Positions 36,401 to 47,932 of a stretch of DNA of 64,000 nt are shown in pieces. The notes beneath the pieces were generated by a model that searched no databases, was not told where the DNA came from, and saw only the letters and a list, made by a program, of their open reading frames with translations. Position 1 is the stretch's first letter. Each line of letters begins with the position of its first letter. The translations under genes were made by a program, and so were the position numbers. The stretch covers positions 4,278,001 through 4,342,000 of the forward strand of contig NC_088786.1 in the NCBI RefSeq assembly GCF_949628265.1, read 5' to 3'. Origin of the DNA: Cloeon dipterum. Lineage: Eukaryota; Arthropoda; Insecta; Ephemeroptera; Baetidae.

Positions 36401-38391
36401 GATGAAAATTTAAACGACCAAACCCCAGCTACTATTTCACGTCTCTAAAACAAGGGTTGATTAAAAGACCTAAATTGACATAATATTTCATTTTTTAATA
36501 TCACTGCTTTGGAAGTAATTTATTTATTTTGTACAGTTGTTGGCGGTCGAGATCAACAGCAGAATGAGCTAGTAGTGCGCCGCTATTTGAAAGCCGGAGA
36601 CATTTACGTGCACGCTGACCTGCAAGGAGCCAGCAGCGTTGTGATTAAGAACCCAAGCGGGGATCCTGTGCCGCCTAAAACTTTGAATGAGGCCGGCGTA
36701 ATGGCAATTTGCTACAGCATGGCTTGGGAAGCCAAAGTCACAGCTGGCGCCTGGTGGGTTCACAGCAATCAGGTATCCAAGACCGCGCCCACCGGAGAGT
36801 ACTTGACCACGGGCAGTTTCATGGTCCGAGGGAAACGAAATTACTTGCCTCCTACCCAACTAGCCATGGGATTTGGATTTTTGTTCAAACTAGAGGATAG
36901 CTCTGTTGCTCGCCACCTTGATGAAAGGAAAATCAGAACCCTGGATGAGGATGAGATGTCTGAAATGTCATCAGTGAACGAACAAGAAATTGAATTAGAG
37001 GGCCCAGATGATGAGCAAGATGAAGCAGAAGGTGCCATATTTTATTTAATTTGATTGTAAATGTCTATTGATTTATTTAAATAGCCTCAGCAGAAGCACT
37101 GAAAGAATTGGCCATTGAGGAAGAACGTGAAAATGAAGATTCTGAGGCAGAAGAACAAGGTGCTTAAATCAGTGTTAGTTCCTTAAAGTTTTTACTTATA
37201 GTAGGTTTGTTTTGCAGAGAAAAATGACGCCTCAAGCACAAAAATAGTGGAATTTCCTGATACGGAATTAAAACTTCCTCTTTTAGGCGAATCGTAAGTA
37301 TCTGAGAAACAAATAAAAACAATTAGCTCTTTAAAGGGTACATGTACTGGTGGCTGATATTGCAGTGGTAATACAAAAAAATTAAATATTTCATATTTGG
37401 AGCTGCAGCGTTTAGATTTTTAATAAAATAAATTAAAAAAATAATCTATAATAATATGCAACTTTGAAACCATCATCTTTTTCAGAAACACAAAGACTCA
37501 GCCAATTGACGCAGATACTTACGTTATTGGAAAGACTGTATCAATTCCCAAAAAACCCATTAAAAAGGAGACAGAAAAAGGTTGTTGAATAGCTGTTGAA
37601 ATTTATATTCTAATTATATTGATAAAATTTATTACAGATTCTAAGAATGAGTCTGATGCAAAGCAAAATCAAACACAACAGCAACAGATGAAGAGAGGGC
37701 AACGTGGCAAACTAAAAAAGCTGAAAGAAAAATACAAAGACCAGGATGAGGATGAACGCCTTCTGCGAATGCAAATTTTGCAAGTGAGTTATTTTTACGA
37801 TAATAATATGTAGGTTTTCACTATAAATAAACTTTAGGGAGCTGAAGGTAGCAAACCGAAGAAGGATAAAGGCGGGAAAAAGGAGACAGAAAAGCCCAAC
37901 AGCAAGCAAAAGCAGCAGGCTAAGAAGCACAAGGCAGGGCCTTTTGCCGACACGGGAATTATTACTGAAGACGTAGCTCCAGAGGAGGCGATTGAGCTGG
38001 AAAGTGAAGCCGCGCCTGTGACGGTTGATTTGGAAACGCTGAACTCGCTCACTGGCATTCCAGTTAGTGAAGATGAACTGTTGTTTGCTGTACCAGTAGT
38101 GGCTCCCTACAATACTTTGATAAATTACAAGTAATTGATTCACTCTGATATATATTACAAGAATTCTACAATAATTATTTAACTTCAAACAGGTTTAAAG
38201 TGAAGTTGATGCCAGGCACGGGAAAGAGAGGAAAAGCGGCAAAAACGGCGCTGGCTATATTTTTGCGTGACAAGACGTGCTCACAACGAGAAAAGGACTT
38301 GTTGAAAAGCGTGAAGGAGCAGGACCTCGCAAGAAACTTCCCAGGCAAGGTCCGCCTTTCTGCTCCACAAATGGTGAAATTGAAGAAGTAA
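33407..38391 (+). CDS. NEMF: Nuclear export mediator factor (NEMF/Caliban/Rqc2)
   Basis: A ribosome-associated quality-control factor that binds stalled 60S-peptidyl-tRNA, recruits Listerin and makes C-terminal tails. Seventeen exons give 963 residues (Drosophila Caliban about 990): 33407-33462, 33613-33784, 33869-34071, 34130-34266, 34320-34483, 34531-34725, 34776-34946, 35019-35134, 35189-35290, 35340-35536, 36537-37031, 37085-37159, 37218-37293, 37486-37580, 37638-37783, 37838-38130, 38193-38391. The NFACT-N domain starts [10 protein letters not shown]; Asp9 and the Asp95-Arg96 pair (QLGIDRAID) match residues needed for tailing in yeast Rqc2. A coiled coil follows, then the NFACT-R domain ([44 protein letters not shown]). 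Acidic linkers, a basic [20 protein letters not shown] segment and a C-terminal domain ([11 protein letters not shown]) complete it. Intron 10 holds transposon remnants. The gene looks intact. Confidence 0.97.
35574..36343 (+). mobile_element. hAT-like non-autonomous element in NEMF intron 10
   Basis: An inverted repeat brackets about 770 bp. The left end is AGAGTGTCCATCGGGAAAAT and the right end, read in reverse complement, is AGAGCGTCCATCGGGAAATT. The interior is rich in TTTCCCG/CGGGAAT motifs, as in several hAT families. There is no transposase frame and no obvious 8-bp duplication. It accounts for most of the 1-kb intron, whereas most other introns of the gene are shorter than 200 bp. Confidence 0.65.
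35946..36124. repeat. Long-hairpin inverted repeat (nested MITE-like)
   Basis: Arms of about 40 bp at 35946-35985 and 36083-36124 are reverse complements with a few mismatches. Both carry the ACTGCTTGTTAA/ACTACTTGTTAA end and the block CCAGGTTTGAAGC, and they enclose a loop of about 100 bp. The position inside the larger element suggests a second insertion or an internal palindrome of the same family. Confidence 0.65.
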
Positions 38392-39627
38392 TGCTCATTT
38401 TTTGTTCATATTTTTTTCTAATTGCTTCATGGTTGTTAGTATTGACTTTCCTTTTATGTTACTCTTGTAATTTGTAATGCAACCCAAATTTAAATATATT
38501 TGAGCTGAAGTTGACTCTGGTAGTCTGATAATATTTTGCTTTGTGCACCCCCCAACAGATGTCAGTGGGGCTGGTTAAAGGGCAGTTGCAAAGGAATCCA
38601 AAGTTGACCTACATAAGTTTTATTGATAATCAATCTAGTCACTCCACAAATATTTGTGCCACATAACTTCTTGTATAGATTGACTCACCACCAACTGCTT
38701 ACAATTATTAGTATCGTTGAAATTTAACTCATTGTGTTATTTTACTTTGGAATATTTGGAAAGATCAGGGTTTTCGCAAATACAATTTTATCATAATTCC
38801 ATATTTTTTTAATTTAGACTTTATATTTTAAATTAAGATTTAATTTATGATTTCAAATATTAAAATCATGCTTTCTAAATGGCTATAGTCCTCATATTTA
38901 AATTCAAAAGTTAAATTTCCGATATACTAAAGTTAAGAATTCCTGAATTAAAAATAGGTGATGTAAATTACTTTTTTTTCGGCGTGTACTGAAATGGCTC
39001 TATGAATATATCGCATATTTAATCCTATTATTATTATGAACGACATTCTTTGCTGCTTAAACTATTGGAGCACGTTTACTATTCCATGCAGAGAGCACCA
39101 ATGACGTTATAAGCAAGAAAGTCAATACTTTGATGACGTCAGAGGGCACCGCTGTTAGACACCAAATATTTTTTTTCTTATATTCAGAAACGAACTTAAC
39201 ATATTCTGACGAAAATATAGTCTGAAATATCTTGTAGGTTACATCAATCTTTAAATTAACTTTGTACCAAACTAAAAATTTAATTTCTAGTAACACTGTG
39301 TTACTAACACAGTTCATCTTGCACGTGACGCTGCCGACTTAAAATTGTATGCGAGCTCTTCCAGGGGCTTTTAAATAAATGGAAATTCGGTAACGTTATG
39401 CGAGTCAAAAACGTTTCATAGGCCGAATACATCAAAGAGCGATAATTGCTTGCTCTTGCAAATTAATCAGCATGAAATGGTTAAGCTATGCCTCTTTAAT
39501 AAATGAAAAAATGGATATCAAGCGGCAGGGAGGCGCAAAGTGAGCTCCAACTAGCTTGACGCGAGTGGTGTAGCTATTGCACTTGCTCCATGACGTCATT
39601 GATATTGGTCTTTCTTGCTGTTGGAAG
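38392..39627. other. Intergenic region downstream of NEMF
   Basis: The interval contains the NEMF 3' UTR, AT-rich sequence and, at the end, the likely promoter of the transcript that starts at or before 39628. No exon is seen. Two perfect TGACGTCA sites (39134-39141 and 39591-39598) occur, the second 30 bp before the candidate start codon. Confidence 0.45.
39591..39598. promoter_or_regulatory. Palindromic CRE site TGACGTCA
   Basis: A perfect CREB/ATF site sits 30 bp before the candidate ATG at 39628, a normal place for a promoter-proximal CRE. A second perfect site is at 39134-39141. The binding factor is inferred from the consensus only. Confidence 0.5.
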
Positions 39628-39657
39628 ATGGCGTCAACGGGCAAGTTGTCAGATCAG
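39628..39657 (+). CDS. Candidate first coding exon of an unidentified gene
   Basis: ATG in a good context (GGAAGATGG) opens MASTGKLSDQ, and the frame then meets a textbook donor, CAG|GTGAGT. If real, this is the 10-codon first exon of a plus-strand gene whose next coding exon I cannot find in the remaining 24 kb, so its first intron would exceed 24 kb. Ten residues are too few to identify the protein. A plain 5' UTR or a non-coding transcript is the main alternative. Confidence 0.35.
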
Positions 39658-40161
39658 GTGAGTGACACAAATACCCAAATTAACTTAAAATTAATCGAGA
39701 TAATGTTGTGAATGAGGATCGTTATGATTCGGTACGCTTTTTGCTACAGAACACTACCAAAATCTCGTAGATGCGTCCTGTAATTGAAGAGATTTTCTGT
39801 CCGATTGGTGATTCGCGAACGGTCTCCAGCAAAACAAAACCTCACAAACTCGTTGTGACCTAACCTTCGAACCCTGACCGATTGGCAGTTACCAGGGTCG
39901 CCGGATTTGCGTCCTTTAGAGTATTTTGAATCAGTTAATAGTATCTATTTTATTAGTGCTTTGAAGTAAAAGCGGTTCTAGAACGTTTTAAAGAAGACCT
40001 TTCCCATTGCACTGTTTTGAACCGTCCACGCCCTAATATGTACGTACGTTAATTTTTGTGCTGACACTTTTTTAACGCGCGCGCTGGAAACTGGAAATAC
40101 CTTTTAGTGTTGCTGGAATAAATACATACCCTGATTAAATTTGTTATGTAATTCTAGCATA

Positions 40162-40181
40162 ATATATATATATATATATAA
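40162..40181. repeat. (TA)n microsatellite
   Basis: About ten uninterrupted TA units in AT-rich sequence. Confidence 0.9.
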
Positions 40182-43100
40182 ATAATAATCCAAATGGAAA
40201 TTAAGCGAACACTTTCACTCGTTTCACCAATAGGCATTGGCTTAATTAATTTAGAACAAAAATATAATAATGTTAAAATAAATAAAATTGTCTAAACCTA
40301 AAACAGCAATTCCGCTTGTACAAATTTATATCAATTCTAAATTTAATTGAAGTTTCCTTTTATTGCCCCGCAGTTTTCGTTTTATTTGGAGATTTGTTTG
40401 AATTAAATATTGAATAACTCCGCGGGAGCATTTTCACCTGCTGCACCTGTCGCAGGTTCTCTTTCTCCCGTTGGCTGGGGGACGGACGCCACGCCGAGTG
40501 CCGTAAACAGCATTTTAAACGGCCGCGTACACAAAACAAAAGCCAAAGCCACCGCCCCTTCTCTCGTTAGTTATTCACCAGACTGTGGCGTTACTTCCAA
40601 CCACAAATTTGCCTTAATAATTAATTGCGCATTCTTTCGCGCGCCGTACCAAGGATATTATTGAATTTTTACAATGTTCGGCTGGTTGCCTCAGTCAATA
40701 AAAATGTTTCAACCTCAGAATTTTTTGGGTGCGATAAGGTCGGAGGGTGGTCAAAGTTGTTTATTTAATGGTTTCCATCCTGCAGGAACAATTATTTATC
40801 TAACCTCACAGAGTAATGGGAAAATTAAAAATGACGTAAGATGCCTGTCTTTACAATTTTTTACCTTGAAGCTGCACAGACGTCAAGAAACACTATTGTA
40901 AAGTAATAATGGTTCAAATTGACAAATAAGCAAGTAGTATTGTCAAATTTCAGGGTTGGTTCAGCTCACAAAAAATGGTGGGACGGTTATCTTTTGCCCC
41001 GAAGAAGTGCTTCTTTCGTTAAAAAAATGCATCATAAAATAATATCTTCATTCTCTTCTCTATCAATCTGATTAAAAATCCGAGAAATCTTGAAATTGGA
41101 AAGCCAAATTGATAATTAAATATTTTTTTGCCTGGACGGCGTCGGAAGGCATAGTTGTTGTTAAAATTAAAGTTTCGCAGCTTTGAGTTTGGACTAGCTC
41201 TCAATTCTGGGAACTGCTGCTTTCACGGCGCTCAGTACTCGTTCGAAATAATTACATCGTTTTGAAACTCGTTTCCTCACGCCAGCAAAATATAAATGGC
41301 GCCGGGTGATTGATGACTGGCGCATTATAGACAACGCACTTGAATCGCTCGGATATTGAACTGACTAGTGGCGGGCAAGTGGCTCGAAACCCAATTGAAG
41401 TTGGTATCCAATCGTTTACTGACCACCAGAGCTCCGTTTTTATGCCGCGCGGCCATTAATTAAAATCACGCGTTGCCGACGACGAGCTGTGCAATTTGCG
41501 ATCGCCAGCGAATTTTCAAAGACAAACAATCTTTAGGCACTGCCCGATACCAAACCGTAGCACGCTCCAATCGGACTTTATCCCGGGATTAATTATTGCT
41601 GTGTCGTTAATGTCTGCTTTGATGTTTGCTTTCTTATGACGCTGTGTGAAGGAAGGTGTCGAATTGAGTGCGACAGCCAATGAAAGCTCAAACTGTTATG
41701 AGGAGTATTAATTTTTTCCGCCCTGTGTGTGTTCCTTTGCATGACATAATGGTTGCTTAATTTCGTCAGTACCATCATGCATTGAAGAAATTACAAAATA
41801 AACAAAAATTTCCGACATCATACTTGCAATGACATTTTTCTTTATTTTAGTCCTAAGTGATAAAGTGCTTGGAAACTCACCACGGCATTTCATTGTTGTT
41901 GACTGCTGGAAGAAACTATATTGCTGAGTTCAAGATGTCAAGTCATGCAGCCATGAACCAGGAAAGAGCTTGCGGCATGCAGACATTTCAAAATTGTGTA
42001 CAATCGATTTTATTATAGTTAATCAGACTCATAACACTCTGTAATGTTTTGCTCTTTGAGAAAAAATCCACCTCCATATGATAGCAAATAATCTAGGAAT
42101 TTTTGGGCCTTTTTCAACACCATTTAAATTAGATTTTGGGCCTTCAAGACCACAGTAAATTAAAAATTCCGAATTTCGGTCGGTGAGTGCGGCTCAATTA
42201 GAGTCGCAATTTCGCTGTTGCGGTGCCCTTTTTGCCCACAAATGATAATTCTGCGACCCCCCGACCCGTCAAGGCCGCTTTGATAGGAAGATTCTAGTCC
42301 GCGGCTCTGCCTGCCAGCTAACGCTTGAATTAAGTATTCAAACAGAAAGTTAGCGCGCTGGAGCCGAGGGCGGGCGCGATTTTGCTAAGCGCAAGTTTGG
42401 CAGCCGGTGAAATAACCTACTTTTCCTTTCTTGCCCGCGCTCAAAGCCGTCTCGGCGCACACACTCGTGCTTTTGTAATTATCGCTCTCGTGCTGCTCGT
42501 GGCGAACTGGACCGAGCTAGCAGACGCATGCTAATTTGATTTTGCATCGGATTAATTGCGACGGCGCCAAAGTCGCGGCTTAAGTACTTGTTGTTTTTCT
42601 TGCAATTAGAGACACACGCGGCTGCTTTGTTTCCTTTGAAGTGGCGGCGCAAAAATAATTAAGAGCCGCTTTCGCGGCGGAGCGGAAAGTTGCGACGGAT
42701 GGTTTCATTATCACCAGATTTTCCCGGCGAAATTTCGGTGGTGCGGCAGTTTGCAGGTAGCAAAATGATCGATTTTCTTCGCTATGTATTAGACCTCTTT
42801 CATTATAGACGAGCCCTTTCGCCGCTAAAGCGCCGCGGGAGGTGGTGGGCTCTTCTCCCGAAATTTACTGCTCGCGGCCTACGCTTAAATATTTATCGAG
42901 CACTTATAATACGCTATGTTATGAACAAATCCACAAGCAAAAATCTGGATGAAGTTGAATTATTAATTCGTGCAGGGGTTGTGTGTTTTTCTTCCTCAAG
43001 ATAGCTGGCACTCTGAATTCTTTTTGACATGAAATGATCGACTAGCAATAACTGTCACCGGAATTTTTCGTGAAGAGAAAACAAACGGAAAAACTGGGTA

Positions 43101-44787
43101 AAATATTAATTGCGGTAGTATTTTTATAATAGAACAATAAGCCGCTTTAGTCGAATAGCCATAAGCAATCAGCAATTTCACTCGCACAATGAATTAATAA
43201 CTGCTTGCTGCGAACTGAAGGATTATTGCCCCAGCTGACGCAGCAATTTTCAAGTCAAACCAGCAACTCTGGCCAAATTAGGCTTGTGCGTTTCGTGTTT
43301 CCAGACTTTTCCGCTGAAAGAATAACAAACCAGACAAGTGAGTAGTGCATGCAGGCAAATACCAAACTTTGCACTTAATTTCGCCTTCTAAATTGTCTGC
43401 GTGCGTGTAAAGTGCATTCTGGGCGTCAACTGTCGGTTCGTTCACACACACACACCGTCGACGTCGGCGTATATTAATTGGTGCGCATCAATTGTTGGTT
43501 ATTCGGAGAGTAGTTTGTGCAATTTGGCGAGCGCGGCGGCGGAGGCAGCGCGTGCGCCTGCCGGCCGGCCTTTGTGCCAAATGCTCGATGGTGGGCAGCG
43601 TCGGGAATCGATGAGGAGACCACCTCACTCTTGGGTCGATGTTGCCGCCCCGGTGTCTAGGGCACATATGCATGGCACGGGCCAATACATACGTTACTCG
43701 CCACCCTGCTTAACAATTTCCACCCGCCCTCGAGTCTAGCCCGAATTCGAGGCCCGACCGACACGTTCCATTATGCATGCCAGCCGCTTCTTTTTGCACA
43801 CATCCTTTTATACTGCCTGTATTTTATTATGGGCATAAAAAATTTATGTGCAGCTTGCACGTTCAAGAAGCGTGTAAGTAACAAAGAACCCGAATCGATT
43901 GATGGTTTAAAATCCATCTGCAAAATTATCAACCGTCCGTGAATGCATAGTGGGTGCGACCAGAAGTTTCCAGATTCTGAAAAATATGAATTCACAGGAA
44001 ATTTCATGAAAAATAAGAACTACTTTTCTAAATTTAAGAAGCAAAATTTAAATTTCATGTTTTTTAATAGTGGCTGTCTCCATATATTACTAAAAACTGA
44101 ACCAGATTAAATTTCCACTTTTAAATAATTATTTTAAAATATGAATTCTTTTGGCAATAATATAACCACACCAGATATATCATTTCCAATTATCTGAAAA
44201 GCGAACTGCTTTGTTAAAACCATATTTTTAGAAGAAATAGAATCAGCCTCCACCACCCCCTCGGAAATTTAAACAATCTTTTCTTTCAAAAAGAAACAAT
44301 CGTATTTCAGAGCTATAAAGTTGTCTCTTACAAAATGCAAGCCGGCAAGTTTAAATCAGGCGAAAATTTATCGCACATACTCGCCTAGAATGTTTTATGT
44401 GTATTTAAAAGTACTACACTACGTGAAATAGTGAGCTACAATAAAAGTTTACAAGTAGAAAGAAAGACTGGCTGTTGGTAAGACGGTCGACTGGCTAGCT
44501 GGCCCATATTCTCTTTGGGAGGAGATGTTATCGATCTGCATCACACCAGGGCGAAGAAATAAATGCTTCTGGAAAGAAACGGCGGCTATGCCACATTTTT
44601 ATATTTGGCTCTCGTTTGCGTGAAAAATGGCTAAAATAAACGGCGATGGAAATCTGCCGCCGTCATCGCGCACGACGCACGCACCGCATGAGCCCTAATC
44701 TAAATAAACTATCTCTCGCATATATGATGAAGTGAATCGCCGTTGCCTCGCAATTATACATTAATGAAATTATCAAGCGTATACTTT

Positions 44788-44800
44788 CCCCCCCCCCCCC
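44788..44800. repeat. C13 homopolymer run
   Basis: A run of 13 C in AT-rich sequence. Shorter runs of the same kind occur near 3344 (G9) and 8371 (C9). These are sites where sequencing length errors are likely. Confidence 0.8.
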
Positions 44801-46165
44801 AATAGTGCGCCCAACGAGCCGCCTGTGCTAGTTTTCGAAAGCGTTTATTTCAAATGTCACGCCCCTTTTTGTCATTCGTAATTTTTCTGTTGCTGCAGAT
44901 GAATTAATCGCCTCTCACAATGTGACAGGCAATTTGAGTGGTTAATCCTTTCTAAACATTTAAGCTTGAGATTCATGCGAGCAGTCAATCATTCTTTGTA
45001 CAAAATTTACCAACTTATGGAGGAACTTCAGTCGGTACATTAATATCACCATCGTCTTTTATTTACTGGTCAATTGAGCCGCTGTTTTATGATTAGTGTA
45101 TGAAATTAAATTTGTAAAAAAATTATGGACAGTGCTGCAGTAAAAGTTATAAATTACGTCACATAATGACACATTTGTCAAGTGCGGCCAGGTGCTCAAA
45201 TGACGATTTTGTAAGTTGTGTAAATTTTACGTAGGCGCTGAGTTAAAAATAAATTTTGAAGCGGGTTCAAAATTTAGTCATTCGTTATTTAGTTCCCATT
45301 CATTAGGCATAGTCATTTTTTAATACACAAGAACTATATATTCATTGTGTACATTTAAACAAAGACCTATACCTATCACAACTTAAAGTAAAGCTTTTCC
45401 GAAAAATTGTGAAACATCAATTTTTAACTTACTCTTGAAACACTACTTGTCCTACAAAATAGGAAAACGCTAAATACATTTAACAGATTGACGTTTAAAT
45501 TTTGAGAAAATTTGCATGCTACTAGAGCGGCTACTGTAAAACCAAGATTTATTTCAAAATTTAGGGATTTTTTCTCGAAATTGACACACAATTGGATAGA
45601 TTGCTACGAGAGGGAACGAAATCATTTAAGTATTCGAGAAATTTGGCAAAATCTGAAATTTAACACTTCCTCGGCCTTGATTTCATTAAAGAGATTAAAA
45701 GTTGCTAAATTTCACTATCAATAATTTCAATGAACAACTTGCTTTAGTCGTCAAAACAAAATGTTCTTAATTGTGGGCCTGTGAAGCTCTACTTTAAAGC
45801 CAACGCAAAATGCTAGAAGCACCATGATTGACCCACCAAAGTGTCCCTTTAGTTATACCCTCTCGCTTGTCAGAAAACGCACTCATTTGTTGAATGAACG
45901 GGTTAGTTATTCAGTGGGTCTGAGAGAAGCCGGATTACGGTCTTGGTCGAGTAGCGGGCCTAGACTTGCGGCTTTGTCGTTGGTGCAGCGTGCGGCTGGC
46001 TGCCTCCATTTCCATTTGTCGTGGTCCTGCACCATTCAGTGCTGTATTATAACCGACTTTAATTCGCCACATCCTGCATGTAGCCAATAATATTAATGAT
46101 ATATTTATGGTCATGCCATTTTATTGTAGCAACCTAGGGGCTGGCCGTCATTTCTCAGTTATGCT

Positions 46166-46256
46166 TAGGGTGACCAGATGCTAGTTCTCGATCACGCAAA
46201 GTCTCTGAAGACGGACCTTCTTTGAAAAGTGTATTCATCGAGGTGTGGTCACCCTA
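46166..46256. mobile_element. Short TIR element (91 bp), hAT-like ends
   Basis: TAGGGTGACCAGATG at the left end is answered by GTGTGGTCACCCTA at the right end, giving inverted termini of about 10 bp with the CAGGGTGACC-like look of hAT MITEs. The 60-bp interior has no coding capacity. No target duplication is clear. Confidence 0.5.
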
Positions 46257-47910
46257 GGAGGCTGCGCTGATAGTAGCACGTGCATTAGTGAAATTAATTA
46301 CGAGAAGAAAGACTGATAAGGAGGCGAGCACGCCAAAGCTGTTTCGCAAGGGGCCATAAATCGACGTTGCTTGCATGCATGTAGCTCGATTCCGATGCTG
46401 CTGTGTTATCTCACACGGGGCCTGCATCGGCGGCGACGTAATTAATTTTGTTTGCAGAATTACAGCGCCGCTTGCGACAAATAGCGCGCTGAGAATTGCA
46501 CCGCGCGTCAATATTGCCCGCCGACGCAGACAACGAGAGCAGCTCTTGCGGCGCGCCAGATTATGGAATTGTTGTCTTGGGAATAATTTTTTTCACCCAG
46601 AAATGAAAGCGGCTCGAGATAAGCTAAATTAAAGTCGTTACTCCGCGAGCGAAAGAGGCAAACATTGTTACTTGCGCTACGTTTGCTTTGTCTCAAGAAT
46701 ACCTGTCTCTGGTAAATTCTGTGCTGTTTAGCAATGGACATACAAATATTTGCTATCATCCATTGCATATGATTAAATCCAGCTGCAGTATTGTTGAAAA
46801 GTTTTAATACTTAAACCGTAACTTGTAAAATTCTTCCGCCAAACTTTTGGTATCTTGTTTTCCTTATTTACAAATGGCTTCGCAGTGCATGAATGAATTT
46901 TGGCTTCTCTCACATCAGTTGCTTGAGCCTTAAAAGTAACGAAACTATTTTTTTTAAATTTAAAGGAAAAATTTTAAATCAAATTGTGGTCGAACATTAA
47001 GTTCTAGCTAAAGCTATACAGTTTTACTATCTAAATTAAAAAAAACTAGATTAATTTTTTACCCGAAATGTTTCTATGTCTAAATTAGACCTTTTAAACA
47101 GTATTTTCCCCTCCAGCATGGCTTGAAATTCGATTATACGTAGAACAGCAGAGCAGGATATGCAATCAACCCCCTTTGGGACGGAAAGTCGCGCAGCCAT
47201 GCTTGGCAATCAAGTGTTCTGATTGACGAGTATTGCCAGCCCAGTTTTAATTTCCCTCCGGTGAGAACGAATCGAACGAACCCGCGCGTCACTTTGTTAG
47301 CTGATGATAAAAATGAACAATAATTAAAGGAGCCGTGCCGGTTGCCTAGCGAGCAGGCTCATGACTAAGTCACGTTGCGACGAGCGTGACTCCATTCAAG
47401 CAGGGGTTGATAAAGAAAAGTAGTAGTGCTCGCTGGGAGCCCCGCAGGCGGTCGGAAAAACCTCAAATTGCTCTGAGAGCGCAGTCAGCCGTCTGCTGGT
47501 CGGATTAATGTTTGATACAAAGCAGCAGAAGCTGATAGTCGGCTGAAAAATTCATCGCGGAGTATTCAAATCGGTCAGCCCGGCCAATTTAATTACGACG
47601 ACGTAATTTGGCTCTGCTCTGCCGTTCGCGTATAAATAATAAATCTAAATTTGTGTACAAAACCGGGTCCAAAGCACGTCATAGGTGTCACTGAAGAAGT
47701 TGCCGCCGGCCCGTGGGGGTATTTCTGGTGCCACTCGTAATATTATTAGTAAGTGATGTGTCCAGAGGTGGTGTGCGTCATTTTTACCCGCGCCTCTGAC
47801 GTCACGCATCCCAACACGTGCCATCCGCACACCTTTTACCCCGAAAAGCCGGTTGAAAAATGCATGGCATCCGCAGCAGCAGACTCTGGGGTGTCTCTAC
47901 CAGCCCGTGG

Positions 47911-47932
47911 CTGCTGCTGCTGCTGCTGCTGC
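47911..47932. repeat. (CTG)n trinucleotide repeat
   Basis: Seven CTG/GCT units in non-coding sequence. A related run of about five units lies at 52985-53000. Confidence 0.85.

Noticed and set aside
40410-40664. 84-codon Ala/Ser/Pro-rich plus-strand ORF that might be the second exon of the gene starting at 39628.
   Set aside because: The first codon is TTG, and I see no acceptor in the phase required by the 39657 donor that gives a convincing protein.
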